DNA of 64,000 nucleotides, from contig NZ_CP007031.1 of NCBI RefSeq assembly GCF_000224005.2, positions 3,315,001 to 3,379,000 of the forward strand, in the 5' to 3' direction. Under the pieces are notes generated by a model. That model searched no databases. It saw only the letters and a program-made list of their open reading frames with translations, and was not told where the DNA came from. This document shows positions 56,548-64,000 of this stretch, one piece after another (positions within the stretch are counted from its first letter, which is position 1; every line of letters begins with the position of its first letter). Made by a program: the position numbers and the translations under genes. Source of the DNA: Marichromatium purpuratum 984 (GTDB taxonomy: Bacteria > Pseudomonadota > Gammaproteobacteria > Chromatiales > Chromatiaceae).

Positions 56548-57116
56548 TGTCGGGCCTGGTCCGGTTGAGCATTTGAGGGGCGGGCGATCGAGGGGAGACG
56601 CGGTACCTGTGGCCAACTGGGAACAGGAATGATGCAAATAAGCAACAAACCATCCGGGTTGCATCATCAACGCTATCTCACACTTTCAGTCTAGTACAAA
56701 AAAGCAACAGCCAACAAGCACAATCGAGTCGAAATGTCCATAAAGCTGGAAACTGATGCTGTCTTCACAAAACCCGATACAGGTTCCATCCAGGCAATCG
56801 CCCTGTGACGATCGTGGATTTTTCACAACACGAAGACCTTTTGTGTAACCTTAGCGCAACAAGACGCAGTGTACGAGAGACGGGGGTGCACCGGACGGGG
56901 CTGTTCGGACTGGCGATGGTCCAATCAAAACAGCGACTTGAAAACATCCCATCTCGACCATCGCCAGTCATGGCGCGCGATCCCGGCCAGGGGAAACAGG
57001 ATGAATGAGGTGCTGGAGCGCGCAAGAAGCGACGATGAGAGGCTTCACGCACATCGCACACGATACGAATACGACGACTCCGGCGCGGCGCCGGTGGCGC
57101 CGAACGCGGAGCGGGA
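56548..57116. other. Long AT-rich intergenic region
   Basis: 569 bases with no convincing gene between the 89-aa gene and metA. Much of 56640-56860 is AT-rich. A copy of TCCGGGTTGCATCATC (one mismatch to 28051) lies at 56653. A perfect 14-base inverted repeat lies at 56908-56969. Short open frames here lack ribosome sites and homology. The region may hold promoters or a small RNA. Confidence 0.5.
56908..56969. repeat. Perfect 14-bp inverted repeat with 34-base spacer
   Basis: GACTGGCGATGGTC (56908-56921) and GACCATCGCCAGTC (56956-56969) are exact reverse complements. The spacer is AT-rich. It lies about 150 bases after the metA stop (minus strand). It could be a long-range hairpin in a 3' UTR, a small RNA stem or a protein-binding dyad. 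Confidence 0.7.
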
Positions 57117-58211
57117 TCAGCTTGGATGCACCGCCTCATCGCGACGCCAGCTCAGGGCCAGCGGGTCGCGCGGGTCGATATGCGGCATGAAGGGAAGCTT
57201 GCGATCGCTGTTGGTGACCTGATAGATCAGGCCCATCCAGTTGCCGAGCACGCCCTCGGCGGTGTCGTGCCAGGTGTTGTCGAGTCCGGCGACGATCCGC
57301 GCCTCGGGGAAGGGCGGCAGCGCATCCCCCCGTGCCTGCGCCGCGACCACCCGAGCGCGATACTCGTCGAGGATGGCCCGCGCCTGCAGCCCGAAGTAGG
57401 CCTCGGGGAAGGGCGGATATTCCGCGCGCTGACCGGCGAAGAACAGACGCACCTCACGCTTGTACTCCTTGAGCAGCGAGATGGTGTCGTACTCCGGGTG
57501 GCCCTGGAAGAAGACCTGACGCAGCCCATCGGCGCTCACCGCCAGGTGCACCCCGGCCGCGCTCTCGGCGAGCACGTGCAGGCCGGCGGCCTCGAACTGG
57601 GCGCGCGAGACCTCGTTGTAGCGCGAGTGCGGCACGTCGAAACAGGTGTTGACGTTGCTCACCAGGGGATGGGAGCGATCGAACACCCGGTGCGGATAGA
57701 CCCCCCAGCGCTTCTCCATCAGGCGCCGACGACGCTGGCCATAGGCGAACTGCAGCACCGCATGGGTCGCCAGACAGGAGAACAGGGTCGAACAGACGTA
57801 CTCACTGGCCCATTCCACCACCTCGATCAACGGCGCCCAGAACGGCTCGTCGGCCAGCTCCGGGCCGGTGACGTTGGCGCCGGTGATGATCAGCGCATCC
57901 AGCCCCTCGGCGCGAATGGTGTCGAACGACTCGTAATAGCGCTCGATATAGGCGCGGGCCTCGTCGCTACGCTTGAGCCCGTCGAGGGTGAAGGGGTGGA
58001 TGTAGAACTGGGCGATCTGGTTGCTCTGACCGATCAGCCGGAAGAACTGCCGCTCGGTGGCCGCCAGCGCCGGGTCCGGCATCATGTTCAACAACCCGAT
58101 GTGCAGCTCGCGGATGTCCTGCTGCAACGCGCGATTGGGCTCGAGGATGGTCTGCCCCTCCTCGCGCAACCGGCTGAAGGTGGGCAGATCGTTGTGGGCG
58201 ACGATGGGCAT
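57117..58211 (-). CDS. metA: Homoserine O-succinyltransferase (MetA family)
   Basis: A 364-residue acyltransferase that activates homoserine for methionine synthesis. The catalytic cysteine is in TLFSCLATHAVLQF (Cys146). The His-Glu pair is in FFQGHPEYDT (His238, Glu240). IGLLNMMPDPALAATERQFF is the family N-terminal signature. It is longer than E. coli MetA by about 55 residues at the C-terminus. Acetyl- versus succinyl-CoA use cannot be told by eye. It follows the P-loop kinase gene by 23 bases, so they are in one operon. Confidence 0.94.
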   Translation of the reverse strand: MPIVAHNDLPTFSRLREEGQTILEPNRALQQDIRELHIGLLNMMPDPALAATERQFFRLIGQSNQIAQFYIHPFTLDGLKRSDEARAYIERYYESFDTIRAEGLDALIITGANVTGPELADEPFWAPLIEVVEWASEYVCSTLFSCLATHAVLQFAYGQRRRRLMEKRWGVYPHRVFDRSHPLVSNVNTCFDVPHSRYNEVSRAQFEAAGLHVLAESAAGVHLAVSADGLRQVFFQGHPEYDTISLLKEYKREVRLFFAGQRAEYPPFPEAYFGLQARAILDEYRARVVAAQARGDALPPFPEARIVAGLDNTWHDTAEGVLGNWMGLIYQVTNSDRKLPFMPHIDPRDPLALSWRRDEAVHPS

Positions 58212-58234
58212 GGACGTCTCAGTGCTCCTCTCGA

Positions 58235-59095
58235 TCAGGCGGCCACCGCCTGGGCGGCGATCGCCGATTCGACCAACTGCAGAAAGTCTTGCTCGTCACG
58301 CACCTGGGCAACGTCCTCCGAGGAGACCGTATAGCCGTGAGGACGAGCGATGGCCTCGTAGCGCGGTACCCGCGAGTGGAACAGACGCGGGAACACCCAG
58401 CGGGTGAAGTCATCGGGTTCGATCTCGGCGACATAGTCGAGACCGCGCTCGGCGAGATAGTCGGAGACCGCCTCGCGGAGGAAGTCGGGACGATAATAGA
58501 GCGGCTTGGGATCGGCCTGGGCGCGCTCGATCAGCTTGATCTCGTCGACCTCGGGGACACGGATATAGAGGATCAGGCTGTGCGCGGCCAGGAGATCGAT
58601 CACTCGCGGCTCGTCGAGTTCGCACAGGCTGCCGCCGACATCGTTGACCAGATGGGGATAGTTGTAGATGTCCTGCGCCTTGCGTACGAACTCGGGCAGG
58701 TCGAGCATGGCGGCGATCTCGGCCTGACGATAGAGCGCCTGACGGCGGCTGAACTCCTCGAGTCCGAGCCCGCCGCGCTCGGGGTTGCCGAGCTTGCCGA
58801 CGAAGCTCATCACCGGCCCCAGGTCGGTGACCTTGATGTTGTTGCGCATCGAAATCCAGTCGCGCCGCAGCAGCTCGCGCAAGAAGGGATCGCGCATCGC
58901 ATGCGCCTTGACCAGATCGAGGATCGGCTCGTCGAGATAACGGGTGCCGATGCGGTAGTCGCCGGAATAGTGGAACCAGTCCTGACGGCGCAGCATCGCC
59001 GACAGATGGGTCTTGCCGACACCGGACATGCCGAGCAGGGTGACGCACTTGTGGGGCCAAGCGCGGAATTCTTCGACCGTGAACTTCAAGGACAA
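58235..59095 (-). CDS. P-loop kinase/ATPase of unknown function, linked to metA
   Basis: A 286-residue cytosolic protein with a P-loop LLGMSGVGKTHLSA (residues 20-33), like small-molecule kinases of the shikimate-kinase fold. Later segments (NDVGGSLCELDEPRVIDLLAAHSLILYIRV) hold a likely Walker B equivalent and a nucleotide-sugar-kinase-like core. No close named family recognised. Its place just upstream of metA suggests a link to methionine or homoserine metabolism, or only co-transcription. Confidence 0.75.
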   Translation of the reverse strand: MSLKFTVEEFRAWPHKCVTLLGMSGVGKTHLSAMLRRQDWFHYSGDYRIGTRYLDEPILDLVKAHAMRDPFLRELLRRDWISMRNNIKVTDLGPVMSFVGKLGNPERGGLGLEEFSRRQALYRQAEIAAMLDLPEFVRKAQDIYNYPHLVNDVGGSLCELDEPRVIDLLAAHSLILYIRVPEVDEIKLIERAQADPKPLYYRPDFLREAVSDYLAERGLDYVAEIEPDDFTRWVFPRLFHSRVPRYEAIARPHGYTVSSEDVAQVRDEQDFLQLVESAIAAQAVAA

Positions 59096-59218
59096 TGCTC
59101 CTGGATGCTGCGATGGACGATCACCGCGCGCCGGCGAGGCGAGCCCCGCGCCCGGCGGCGGCGACCGGGATCTGCACCCGATGGTAGTCAGTCCGTCCAG
59201 CGCTGACCAGCGTCGGCG

Positions 59219-61123
59219 TCAACCACGCCGCGCCTCGAGCGCCTCCCAGCGCACGAAGGCCTGCTCCAGCTCGCGCTCCACCGCCTCAAGTTCGGCACGC
59301 GTCGTCGCCACCGCCTCGCCCGCCTCGCGATAGAACGCGGGATCGGCCATGCGCGCGTGCAGCTCGGCCTGGGCCTGCTCGAGCGACTCGATCCGCGCCG
59401 GCAACTCGGCCAGCTCGCGGGTCTCCTTGTAGCCGAGCTTACCGCCCTCGCGCTTGGGCCGCGGCGCCGGCGCCGTCTTGGCCGGGCGGGCGCGTTCGCG
59501 CTCGGCGGCGGCCGCCTCGGCCTCGCGACGCGCCTGCTGACGCTGCCAGTCGGTATAACCGCCGACATACTCACCGATCCGCCCATCACCCTCGAACACC
59601 AGGGTGCTGGTGACCACGTTGTCGAGCAGCGCGCGGTCGTGGCTGACCAGCAGCAGGGTGCCCTGGAAGTTCACCAGCAGCTCATCGAGCAGCTCCAGGG
59701 TCTCGGCGTCGAGATCGTTGGTCGGCTCGTCGAGCACCAGCAGGTTGGCCGGTCGGGTGAACAGCTTGGCCAGCAGCAGGCGATTGCGCTCGCCGCCGGA
59801 GAGCGCCTTGACCGGCTGGCGCGCCCGCTCCGGGGTGAACAGGAAGTCCTTGAGATAGGAGAGCACGTGCAGGCTGCGGCCCTCGACCTCGATCTGGTCG
59901 CTGCCCTCGGCGACGTTGTCCTGGACGCTGCGCTCGGGGTCGAGCTGGGCGCGCAGCTGATCGAAATAGGCAACCTCCAGATTGGTCCCGAGCCGCACCC
60001 GCCCCTGCTGCGGTTCGAGCGCGCCGAGCAGCAGCTTGAGCAGGGTGCTCTTGCCGGCACCGTTGGGACCGATCACCCCGACCTTGTCGCCGCGCAGGAT
60101 CAGGGTGGAGAAGTCGCGGATCACCGTCTTCTCGCCCCAGGTGTGGGCAAGCCCCTCGGCCTCCACCACCAGCTTGCCCGAGCGCTCGCCGGCGTCGACG
60201 CGGATCCGCGCCTGCCCCTGCTGCTCGCGCCGCGCCCGGCGCGCCTCGCGCATCGCCTCGAGCGCGCGCACCCGGCCCTCGTTGCGGGTGCGCCGGGCCT
60301 TGATGCCCTGACGGATCCAGCGCTCTTCCTCGGCGAGCCGGCGATCGAACTGGGCGGCGGCCTGGGCCTCGGCGTGGAGCCGCTCCTCGCGCCGGCGCAG
60401 ATAGTTGGCGTAGTCGCCCGGCCAGTCGGTGAGCTTGCCGCGATCGAGTTCGAGGATGCGGGTGGCGAGCCGCTGCAGGAAGCGGCGATCATGGGTGATG
60501 AACAGCAGCGCCCCCTGGAAGTCGACGAGGAAGGACTCGAGCCAGTCGATCGAGTCGATGTCGAGATGGTTGGTCGGCTCGTCGAGCAGCAGCAGATCGG
60601 GCTCGGTGACCAGGGCACGGGCGAGCAGCACGCGGCGTTGCTGACCGCCGGAGAGCGCCTCGAAGCGTGCCTGCGGGTCCAGCCCGAGGCGCGAGATCAC
60701 TCGCTCGGTGCGCTGTTCGATCTCCCAGCCGCCCTCGTCGTCGAGCCGCTGCTGCAGCCGCGCCAGCCGCGCCAGCTCGTCCTCGCCGGCATCGGCGCCG
60801 AGGGCGTGCGAGCAGGTGAAATACTCGCGCACCAGCTCGCCGAGTTCGCCGAGTCCACCGGCGACGACCTCGAACACGCTCGCCTCATGACCGACCGGCA
60901 ACTCCTGATCGAGCTTGGCGATACGCATCCCCTGCCCCACCCGGCGCTGGCCGCCATCGGGCTGGACCTCGCCGGCGACGATCCGCATCAGCGTCGACTT
61001 GCCGGCGCCGTTACGACCGATGAGACAGACGCGCTCGCCCCGCTCGATGGTGAAGGAGACACCGTCGAGCAACGGCGGCAGACCATAGGAGAGGGAAACA
61101 TCATCGAGACTGAGTAGGCTCAT
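59219..61123 (-). CDS. uup: ABC-F ATPase Uup
   Basis: A 634-residue soluble tandem ABC ATPase. First Walker A GRNGAGKST (about residue 36), signature ALSGGQQRRV and Walker B LLLLDEPTNHLDID. Second set GPNGAGKST, ALSGGERNRL and LLVLDEPTNDLDAET. A C-terminal coiled coil (about 560-634) is rich in Glu/Arg, as in Uup. ABC-F proteins act on ribosomes or DNA repair intermediates. ATG 61123 matches the family start; an upstream extension was rejected. Confidence 0.95.
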   Translation of the reverse strand: MSLLSLDDVSLSYGLPPLLDGVSFTIERGERVCLIGRNGAGKSTLMRIVAGEVQPDGGQRRVGQGMRIAKLDQELPVGHEASVFEVVAGGLGELGELVREYFTCSHALGADAGEDELARLARLQQRLDDEGGWEIEQRTERVISRLGLDPQARFEALSGGQQRRVLLARALVTEPDLLLLDEPTNHLDIDSIDWLESFLVDFQGALLFITHDRRFLQRLATRILELDRGKLTDWPGDYANYLRRREERLHAEAQAAAQFDRRLAEEERWIRQGIKARRTRNEGRVRALEAMREARRARREQQGQARIRVDAGERSGKLVVEAEGLAHTWGEKTVIRDFSTLILRGDKVGVIGPNGAGKSTLLKLLLGALEPQQGRVRLGTNLEVAYFDQLRAQLDPERSVQDNVAEGSDQIEVEGRSLHVLSYLKDFLFTPERARQPVKALSGGERNRLLLAKLFTRPANLLVLDEPTNDLDAETLELLDELLVNFQGTLLLVSHDRALLDNVVTSTLVFEGDGRIGEYVGGYTDWQRQQARREAEAAAAERERARPAKTAPAPRPKREGGKLGYKETRELAELPARIESLEQAQAELHARMADPAFYREAGEAVATTRAELEAVERELEQAFVRWEALEARRG

Positions 61124-61332
61124 CGGGTATCCTGATGCGATTGCGGGAAAAGAGCGTCGGCACGGCCGATCGAAGATCCCCGAGGTTAGAGAGGGCGGCC
61201 AAGGCGCGCAACAGCCGACACCGCCGCCACCCTGGGTGGGTGGCTGCGCCCACGAGACGAAAACGGGGTACACTCTCAGTCCCTGATTCGCACGCGCGAC
61301 CCGCGCGCCACCCTGGAGTTGATACCGATCCG

Positions 61333-62040
61333 ATGGTGAAGAGCGTCACACTTCGGGATGCCTGGTCCGGAGAGGCAAACTGCCTGAACTGCTCGCTGCG
61401 AGCCTCGGTGCTGTTCGCCGGGCTCGAGGAGACGGACTTCGAGCGCATCCACGACCCGATCGACCAGTTCACGCTGAAACCAGGCACCGCCCTCTATCAG
61501 GCCGGCGACGCCGCCGGGTTCATGTTCACGGTCCGCAGCGGGGCGCTCAAGCTGGTGCAGTACCTCCCCGACGGCAGCCAACGCATCGTACGCATCGTGC
61601 GCACCACCGACGTGCTCGGGCTCGAGGCGCTGCTCGAGGAGAGCTACCACCACGATGCCGTCGCCCTGCAACCGACCGAGGTCTGCCGCTTCCCGGCGCG
61701 CGCGGTGCGCGAGCTGGGGATCGAGAACCCGGCACTGCACCGCGAGCTGATGGCGCGCTGGCAACACGCCCTGAGCGAGGCCGACGCCTGGCTCACCGAA
61801 CTCTCGACCGGATCGGCCCGACAGCGCGTCTCGCGCCTGCTGCTGCGGCTGGTGCGCGACCGCCAGACCAGCGAATGCCAGCTGTTCAGCCGCGAGGATA
61901 TGGGCGCCATGCTCGGTGTCACCACCGAGACGGCCAGTCGCACCATCGCCGAGTTCAAGCGTCAGAGCCTGCTGGTCGAGACCGCGCCCAACACCTTCCT
62001 GCTCGATATCCCCAACCTGCGCCGCATCGCCGAGGACTGA
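61333..62040 (+). CDS. Crp/FNR-family regulator with incomplete FNR cysteine set
   Basis: A 235-residue regulator: cyclic-nucleotide-like beta-roll (about 30-125), dimer helix (about 130-160) and winged HTH (about 186-225) with recognition segment VTTETASRTI, close to the FNR E--SR pattern. Cysteines C17, C20 and C118 align with FNR C20, C23 and C122, but the FNR C29 position is V26. So an FNR-type [4Fe-4S] cluster would lack one ligand. A near-FNR box TTGAT-ACCG-ATCCG overlaps the region just before the ATG (61319-61332). Divergent from uup. Confidence 0.9.
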   Translation: MVKSVTLRDAWSGEANCLNCSLRASVLFAGLEETDFERIHDPIDQFTLKPGTALYQAGDAAGFMFTVRSGALKLVQYLPDGSQRIVRIVRTTDVLGLEALLEESYHHDAVALQPTEVCRFPARAVRELGIENPALHRELMARWQHALSEADAWLTELSTGSARQRVSRLLLRLVRDRQTSECQLFSREDMGAMLGVTTETASRTIAEFKRQSLLVETAPNTFLLDIPNLRRIAED

Positions 62041-62262
62041 GCCGAGTCCGCCATGCCACGCGGTTGACCGATTTCAATGCCCCCTCGGGGGCCGCGCCCT
62101 ACCCTCCCCGCTCTGGAAGCCGAGCGCCACACCCACCAGCTTCCGCTCTCGCGGCCCGAGGTCTCGACTCCCAAGGGATAGAGGAGACCAGCCGCCCGCC
62201 GGCGGACGCGCAAGGAGGCAGGGCCAGACACGCGCGCGATCACCGACGGAGTTTTTGAGCGC

Positions 62263-63033
62263 ATGAAACAGAGCCTGTACCAGGAACGGTATCCGGTCTA
62301 TTGTCTCGAGATCGGTCGCGAAGAGACCAGCTACGACTCGGTCGAAGCCATCTGCGACTACTTCCGCGCCTGTATCGAGCGCTACGACTCGGCGCGCTTC
62401 ATCGCCGAGTTCGATCACCACGCCCACACCAGCGCGCTGCCCGAGGGCCACGTCGGCGAGGGCATCCTCGCGGCCAAGAACCTGATCTTCTGCTTCGGCA
62501 TCTCGTTGCCGGACGTTCAGGTGCTGGCGCTGCGTCCCCGCTCGATCGGCATCGCCGAGACCGAGTCCGGCTTCGTCATCACCTTCATGGAAGCCCCGAT
62601 GCCGGTGGTCAACGCCGCGATGGAGGACTGGGCCTGCGGTCTCTGCGACAGACATCCCCTGCCAACGACCAGCAACCGGAGCCGTGCCATGCGCATCGCC
62701 GTCACCAGCCAGAACTTCCGCACCATCACCGGACACGCCGGCAAGACCCGTCGCTTCCTCATCCTCGAGGCCGGTGCCGAGGGCGCCACCGAGATCGAGC
62801 GGCTCGATCTGCCCGCGGGCATGTCGCTGCACGACTACCACGGCGACGACCACCCACTGTTCATGCTCGGGCTCGATGCGCTGCTCACCCAGGGCGCCGG
62901 TCAGGGGTTCGTGCAGCGCATGTCGCGACAAGGTGTAGTGGTACACACCACCAGCGCCACCGATCCGTTCGAGGCCGCAACCATGCTCGCCGCCGGCAAA
63001 CTGCTCCCGGCTGCACGCCCGCACGAGCACTGA
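62263..63033 (+). CDS. Two-domain protein: unknown N-domain fused to NifX-like C-domain
   Basis: 256 residues. Residues 1-130 (MKQSLYQERYPVYCLEIGRE) form a compact domain I do not firmly recognise, with Cys-rich end EDWACGLCDR. Residues 143-256 begin MRIAVTSQNFRTITGHAGKT and look like the NifX/NifB-type cofactor-binding domain (dinitrogenase iron-molybdenum cofactor family). The junction contains CGGAG 7 bases before the internal ATG 62689, as if two genes had fused in frame or the second domain is also made separately. Placed between the FNR-like gene and cydA. Confidence 0.75.
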   Translation: MKQSLYQERYPVYCLEIGREETSYDSVEAICDYFRACIERYDSARFIAEFDHHAHTSALPEGHVGEGILAAKNLIFCFGISLPDVQVLALRPRSIGIAETESGFVITFMEAPMPVVNAAMEDWACGLCDRHPLPTTSNRSRAMRIAVTSQNFRTITGHAGKTRRFLILEAGAEGATEIERLDLPAGMSLHDYHGDDHPLFMLGLDALLTQGAGQGFVQRMSRQGVVVHTTSATDPFEAATMLAAGKLLPAARPHEH

Positions 63034-63442
63034 ACCGACCGCGCCGCCGTCCCTCAGCGAGCGGCGCCAATCCCACGAAGAAAACGTGGGGAAGAGCGCC
63101 GATTAGCCCTCCAACCTGACAGGTTCGGCCTCATCGGCAAGGCTCTAGCCTTGCCGACAAGTCTTTCCGAAACAAACACTTGAAGAAGCCCAGGCACAGC
63201 CTCGGACACACCCTGATGGGGCGCTCCGCCCCCACTGAAGCAGCCGACGGCTGACCTCCGCCTGCCCACCGATCTTGCCGCAGGTCATTCCTCTCGCATA
63301 TTCCGCGCACTAACCTGTGGCCTCAGGCGCCCCCGGGCTGGATTTTACGCGCCACCGCCGCCATCAGGGTGGCACGTCATTGATCCAGCGCAGCGACGTC
63401 GTCGCTTCACCCTATGTTTCGGCTCCCTCTGGAGACCCGCCT
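63034..63442. other. cydA upstream region with several hairpins
   Basis: 409 bases with no gene. Hairpins: CCCACG/CGTGGG (about 63073-63091) and a perfect 11-bp stem, TCGGCAAGGCT against AGCCTTGCCGA (63134-63157). A GC-rich TGGGGCG dyad lies near 63215. The first two probably end the upstream transcript. An FNR half-site-like TTGAT lies about 60 bases before cydA. Confidence 0.5.
63134..63157 (+). terminator. Perfect 11-bp hairpin after the NifX-domain gene
   Basis: TCGGCAAGGCT (63134-63144) and AGCCTTGCCGA (63147-63157) are exact inverted copies, with only a short mixed CAAGTCTTT tract after. It is a plausible transcript end for the gene at 62263. Confidence 0.5.
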
Positions 63443-64000
63443 ATGCTCGACAGTACCATGATCGAACTCTCGCGGTGGCAGTTCGCCAGCACCGCGATGT
63501 ATCACTTCCTGTTCGTCCCCCTGACCCTGGGTCTGTCCTGGATCCTGGTGATCATGGAGAGCGTCTATGTGATGACCGGTCGCGAGATCTATCGCGACAT
63601 GACCAAGTTCTGGGGCAAGTTGTTCGGTATCAACTTCGCCCTCGGTGTCACCACCGGTCTGACCATGGAGTTCCAGTTCGGGACCAACTGGGCCTATTAC
63701 AGCCACTATGTCGGCGACGTCTTCGGCGCACCGCTGGCGATCGAGGGGCTGATGGCCTTCTTCCTCGAGTCGACCTTCATCGGCCTGTTCTTCCTCGGCT
63801 GGGAGCGGCTCTCCAAGCGCCAGCACCTGACCGTGACCTTCCTCACCGCGCTCGGCTCCAACCTCTCGGCGCTGTGGATCCTCATCGCCAACGGCTGGAT
63901 GCAGCACCCGGTGGGAGCTGAGTTCAGCTACGAGACCATGCGCATGGAGATGACCAGCTTCATGGAGGTGGTCTTCAATCCAGTCGCCCAGGTCAAGTTC
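63443..64000 (+). CDS. cydA: Cytochrome bd ubiquinol oxidase subunit I (partial)
   Basis: The first 186 codons of CydA, running off the right edge. [20 protein letters not shown] is the family N-terminus. The haem-ligand His lies in [12 protein letters not shown] (about residue 21), with the TM segments [12 protein letters not shown] and [11 protein letters not shown] also conserved. It reduces O2 at high affinity using quinol and contributes to microaerobic protection. GGAG precedes the ATG by 10 bases. cydB is presumably beyond the edge. Confidence 0.96.
   Translation, partial: MLDSTMIELSRWQFASTAMYHFLFVPLTLGLSWILVIMESVYVMTGREIYRDMTKFWGKLFGINFALGVTTGLTMEFQFGTNWAYYSHYVGDVFGAPLAIEGLMAFFLESTFIGLFFLGWERLSKRQHLTVTFLTALGSNLSALWILIANGWMQHPVGAEFSYETMRMEMTSFMEVVFNPVAQVKF

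Noticed and set aside
56653-56668. Copy of the 28051 sequence TCCGGGTTGC-TCATC
   Set aside because: Sixteen bases with one mismatch is suggestive of a dispersed repeat, but only two copies are seen, one half of a hairpin, so not claimed as a family.
61319-61332. Definite FNR binding site
   Set aside because: Only 8 of 10 consensus positions and located immediately before the ATG, so it is mentioned as a hint but not annotated as a site.

Overview
The window is GC-rich, gene-dense chromosomal DNA from a gammaproteobacterium. It most resembles a purple sulfur bacterium (Chromatiaceae; Allochromatium/Marichromatium type, inferred, not proven). Supporting signs are a cytoplasmic SoeABC-type sulfite-oxidizing enzyme operon, a CbbY-type Calvin-cycle phosphatase, a cytochrome bd oxidase gene, and classic gammaproteobacterial gene orders: pilC-pilD-coaE, pncC-thpR-recA-recX-alaS-lysC-csrA-tRNA-Ser, dksA-gluQ, lapB-pyrF and xerD-yajQ-dsbC. 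No prophage, insertion sequence with transposase, CRISPR array or rRNA operon was seen.

Layout: 1-1.6 kb, type IV pilus tail (pilC end, pilD) and coaE. 1.6-4.8 kb, a small secreted protein, pckA and pyrC. 4.8-8.6 kb, mlaA, rnt, grxD and an asparagine-synthetase-like amidotransferase. 8.8-14.7 kb, sodB, argD-argF, an SH3/coiled-coil membrane protein and ilvD. 15.2-18.4 kb, a SulP transporter with a universal stress protein, a CoA-binding protein and tRNA-Ser(GCT). 18.5-25.9 kb, csrA, lysC, alaS, recX, recA, thpR and pncC on the minus strand. 26-28 kb, a cupin and an unusual HTH-ferredoxin-reductase fusion. 28-38 kb, ubiG, zapE, an aminotransferase, cbbY, dksA-gluQ, galU, pyrF, lapB and an SDR. 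38-47 kb, mutS, a PP2C phosphatase, dsbC, yajQ, xerD, a truncated ogt, ycgN, trhP and a ChaN-PDZ protein. 47-51 kb, an M1 peptidase, a Cys-rich lipoprotein and a diguanylate cyclase. 51-56 kb, soeABC. 56-61 kb, an orphan 89-residue gene, metA with a P-loop kinase, and uup. 61-64 kb, an FNR-like regulator, a two-domain protein ending in a NifX-like module, and the start of cydA.

Most genes are housekeeping. The less ordinary signals are: (i) a family of intergenic elements ending in TGAACCGCAAAGAC-type inverted repeats; (ii) several tandem arrays with a strict 7-base period but different unit sequences; (iii) recX and gluQ, which both seem to need CTG (non-ATG/GTG/TTG) starts at the stop codon of the upstream gene; (iv) a promoter followed at once by an intrinsic terminator in the argD leader; (v) an FNR-like regulator with three of the four cluster cysteines; (vi) fused or truncated genes (NifX fusion, HTH-ferredoxin-reductase, Ogt remnant coupled to xerD). 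No single complete new system is proven here; the most promising items are ranked in the findings.
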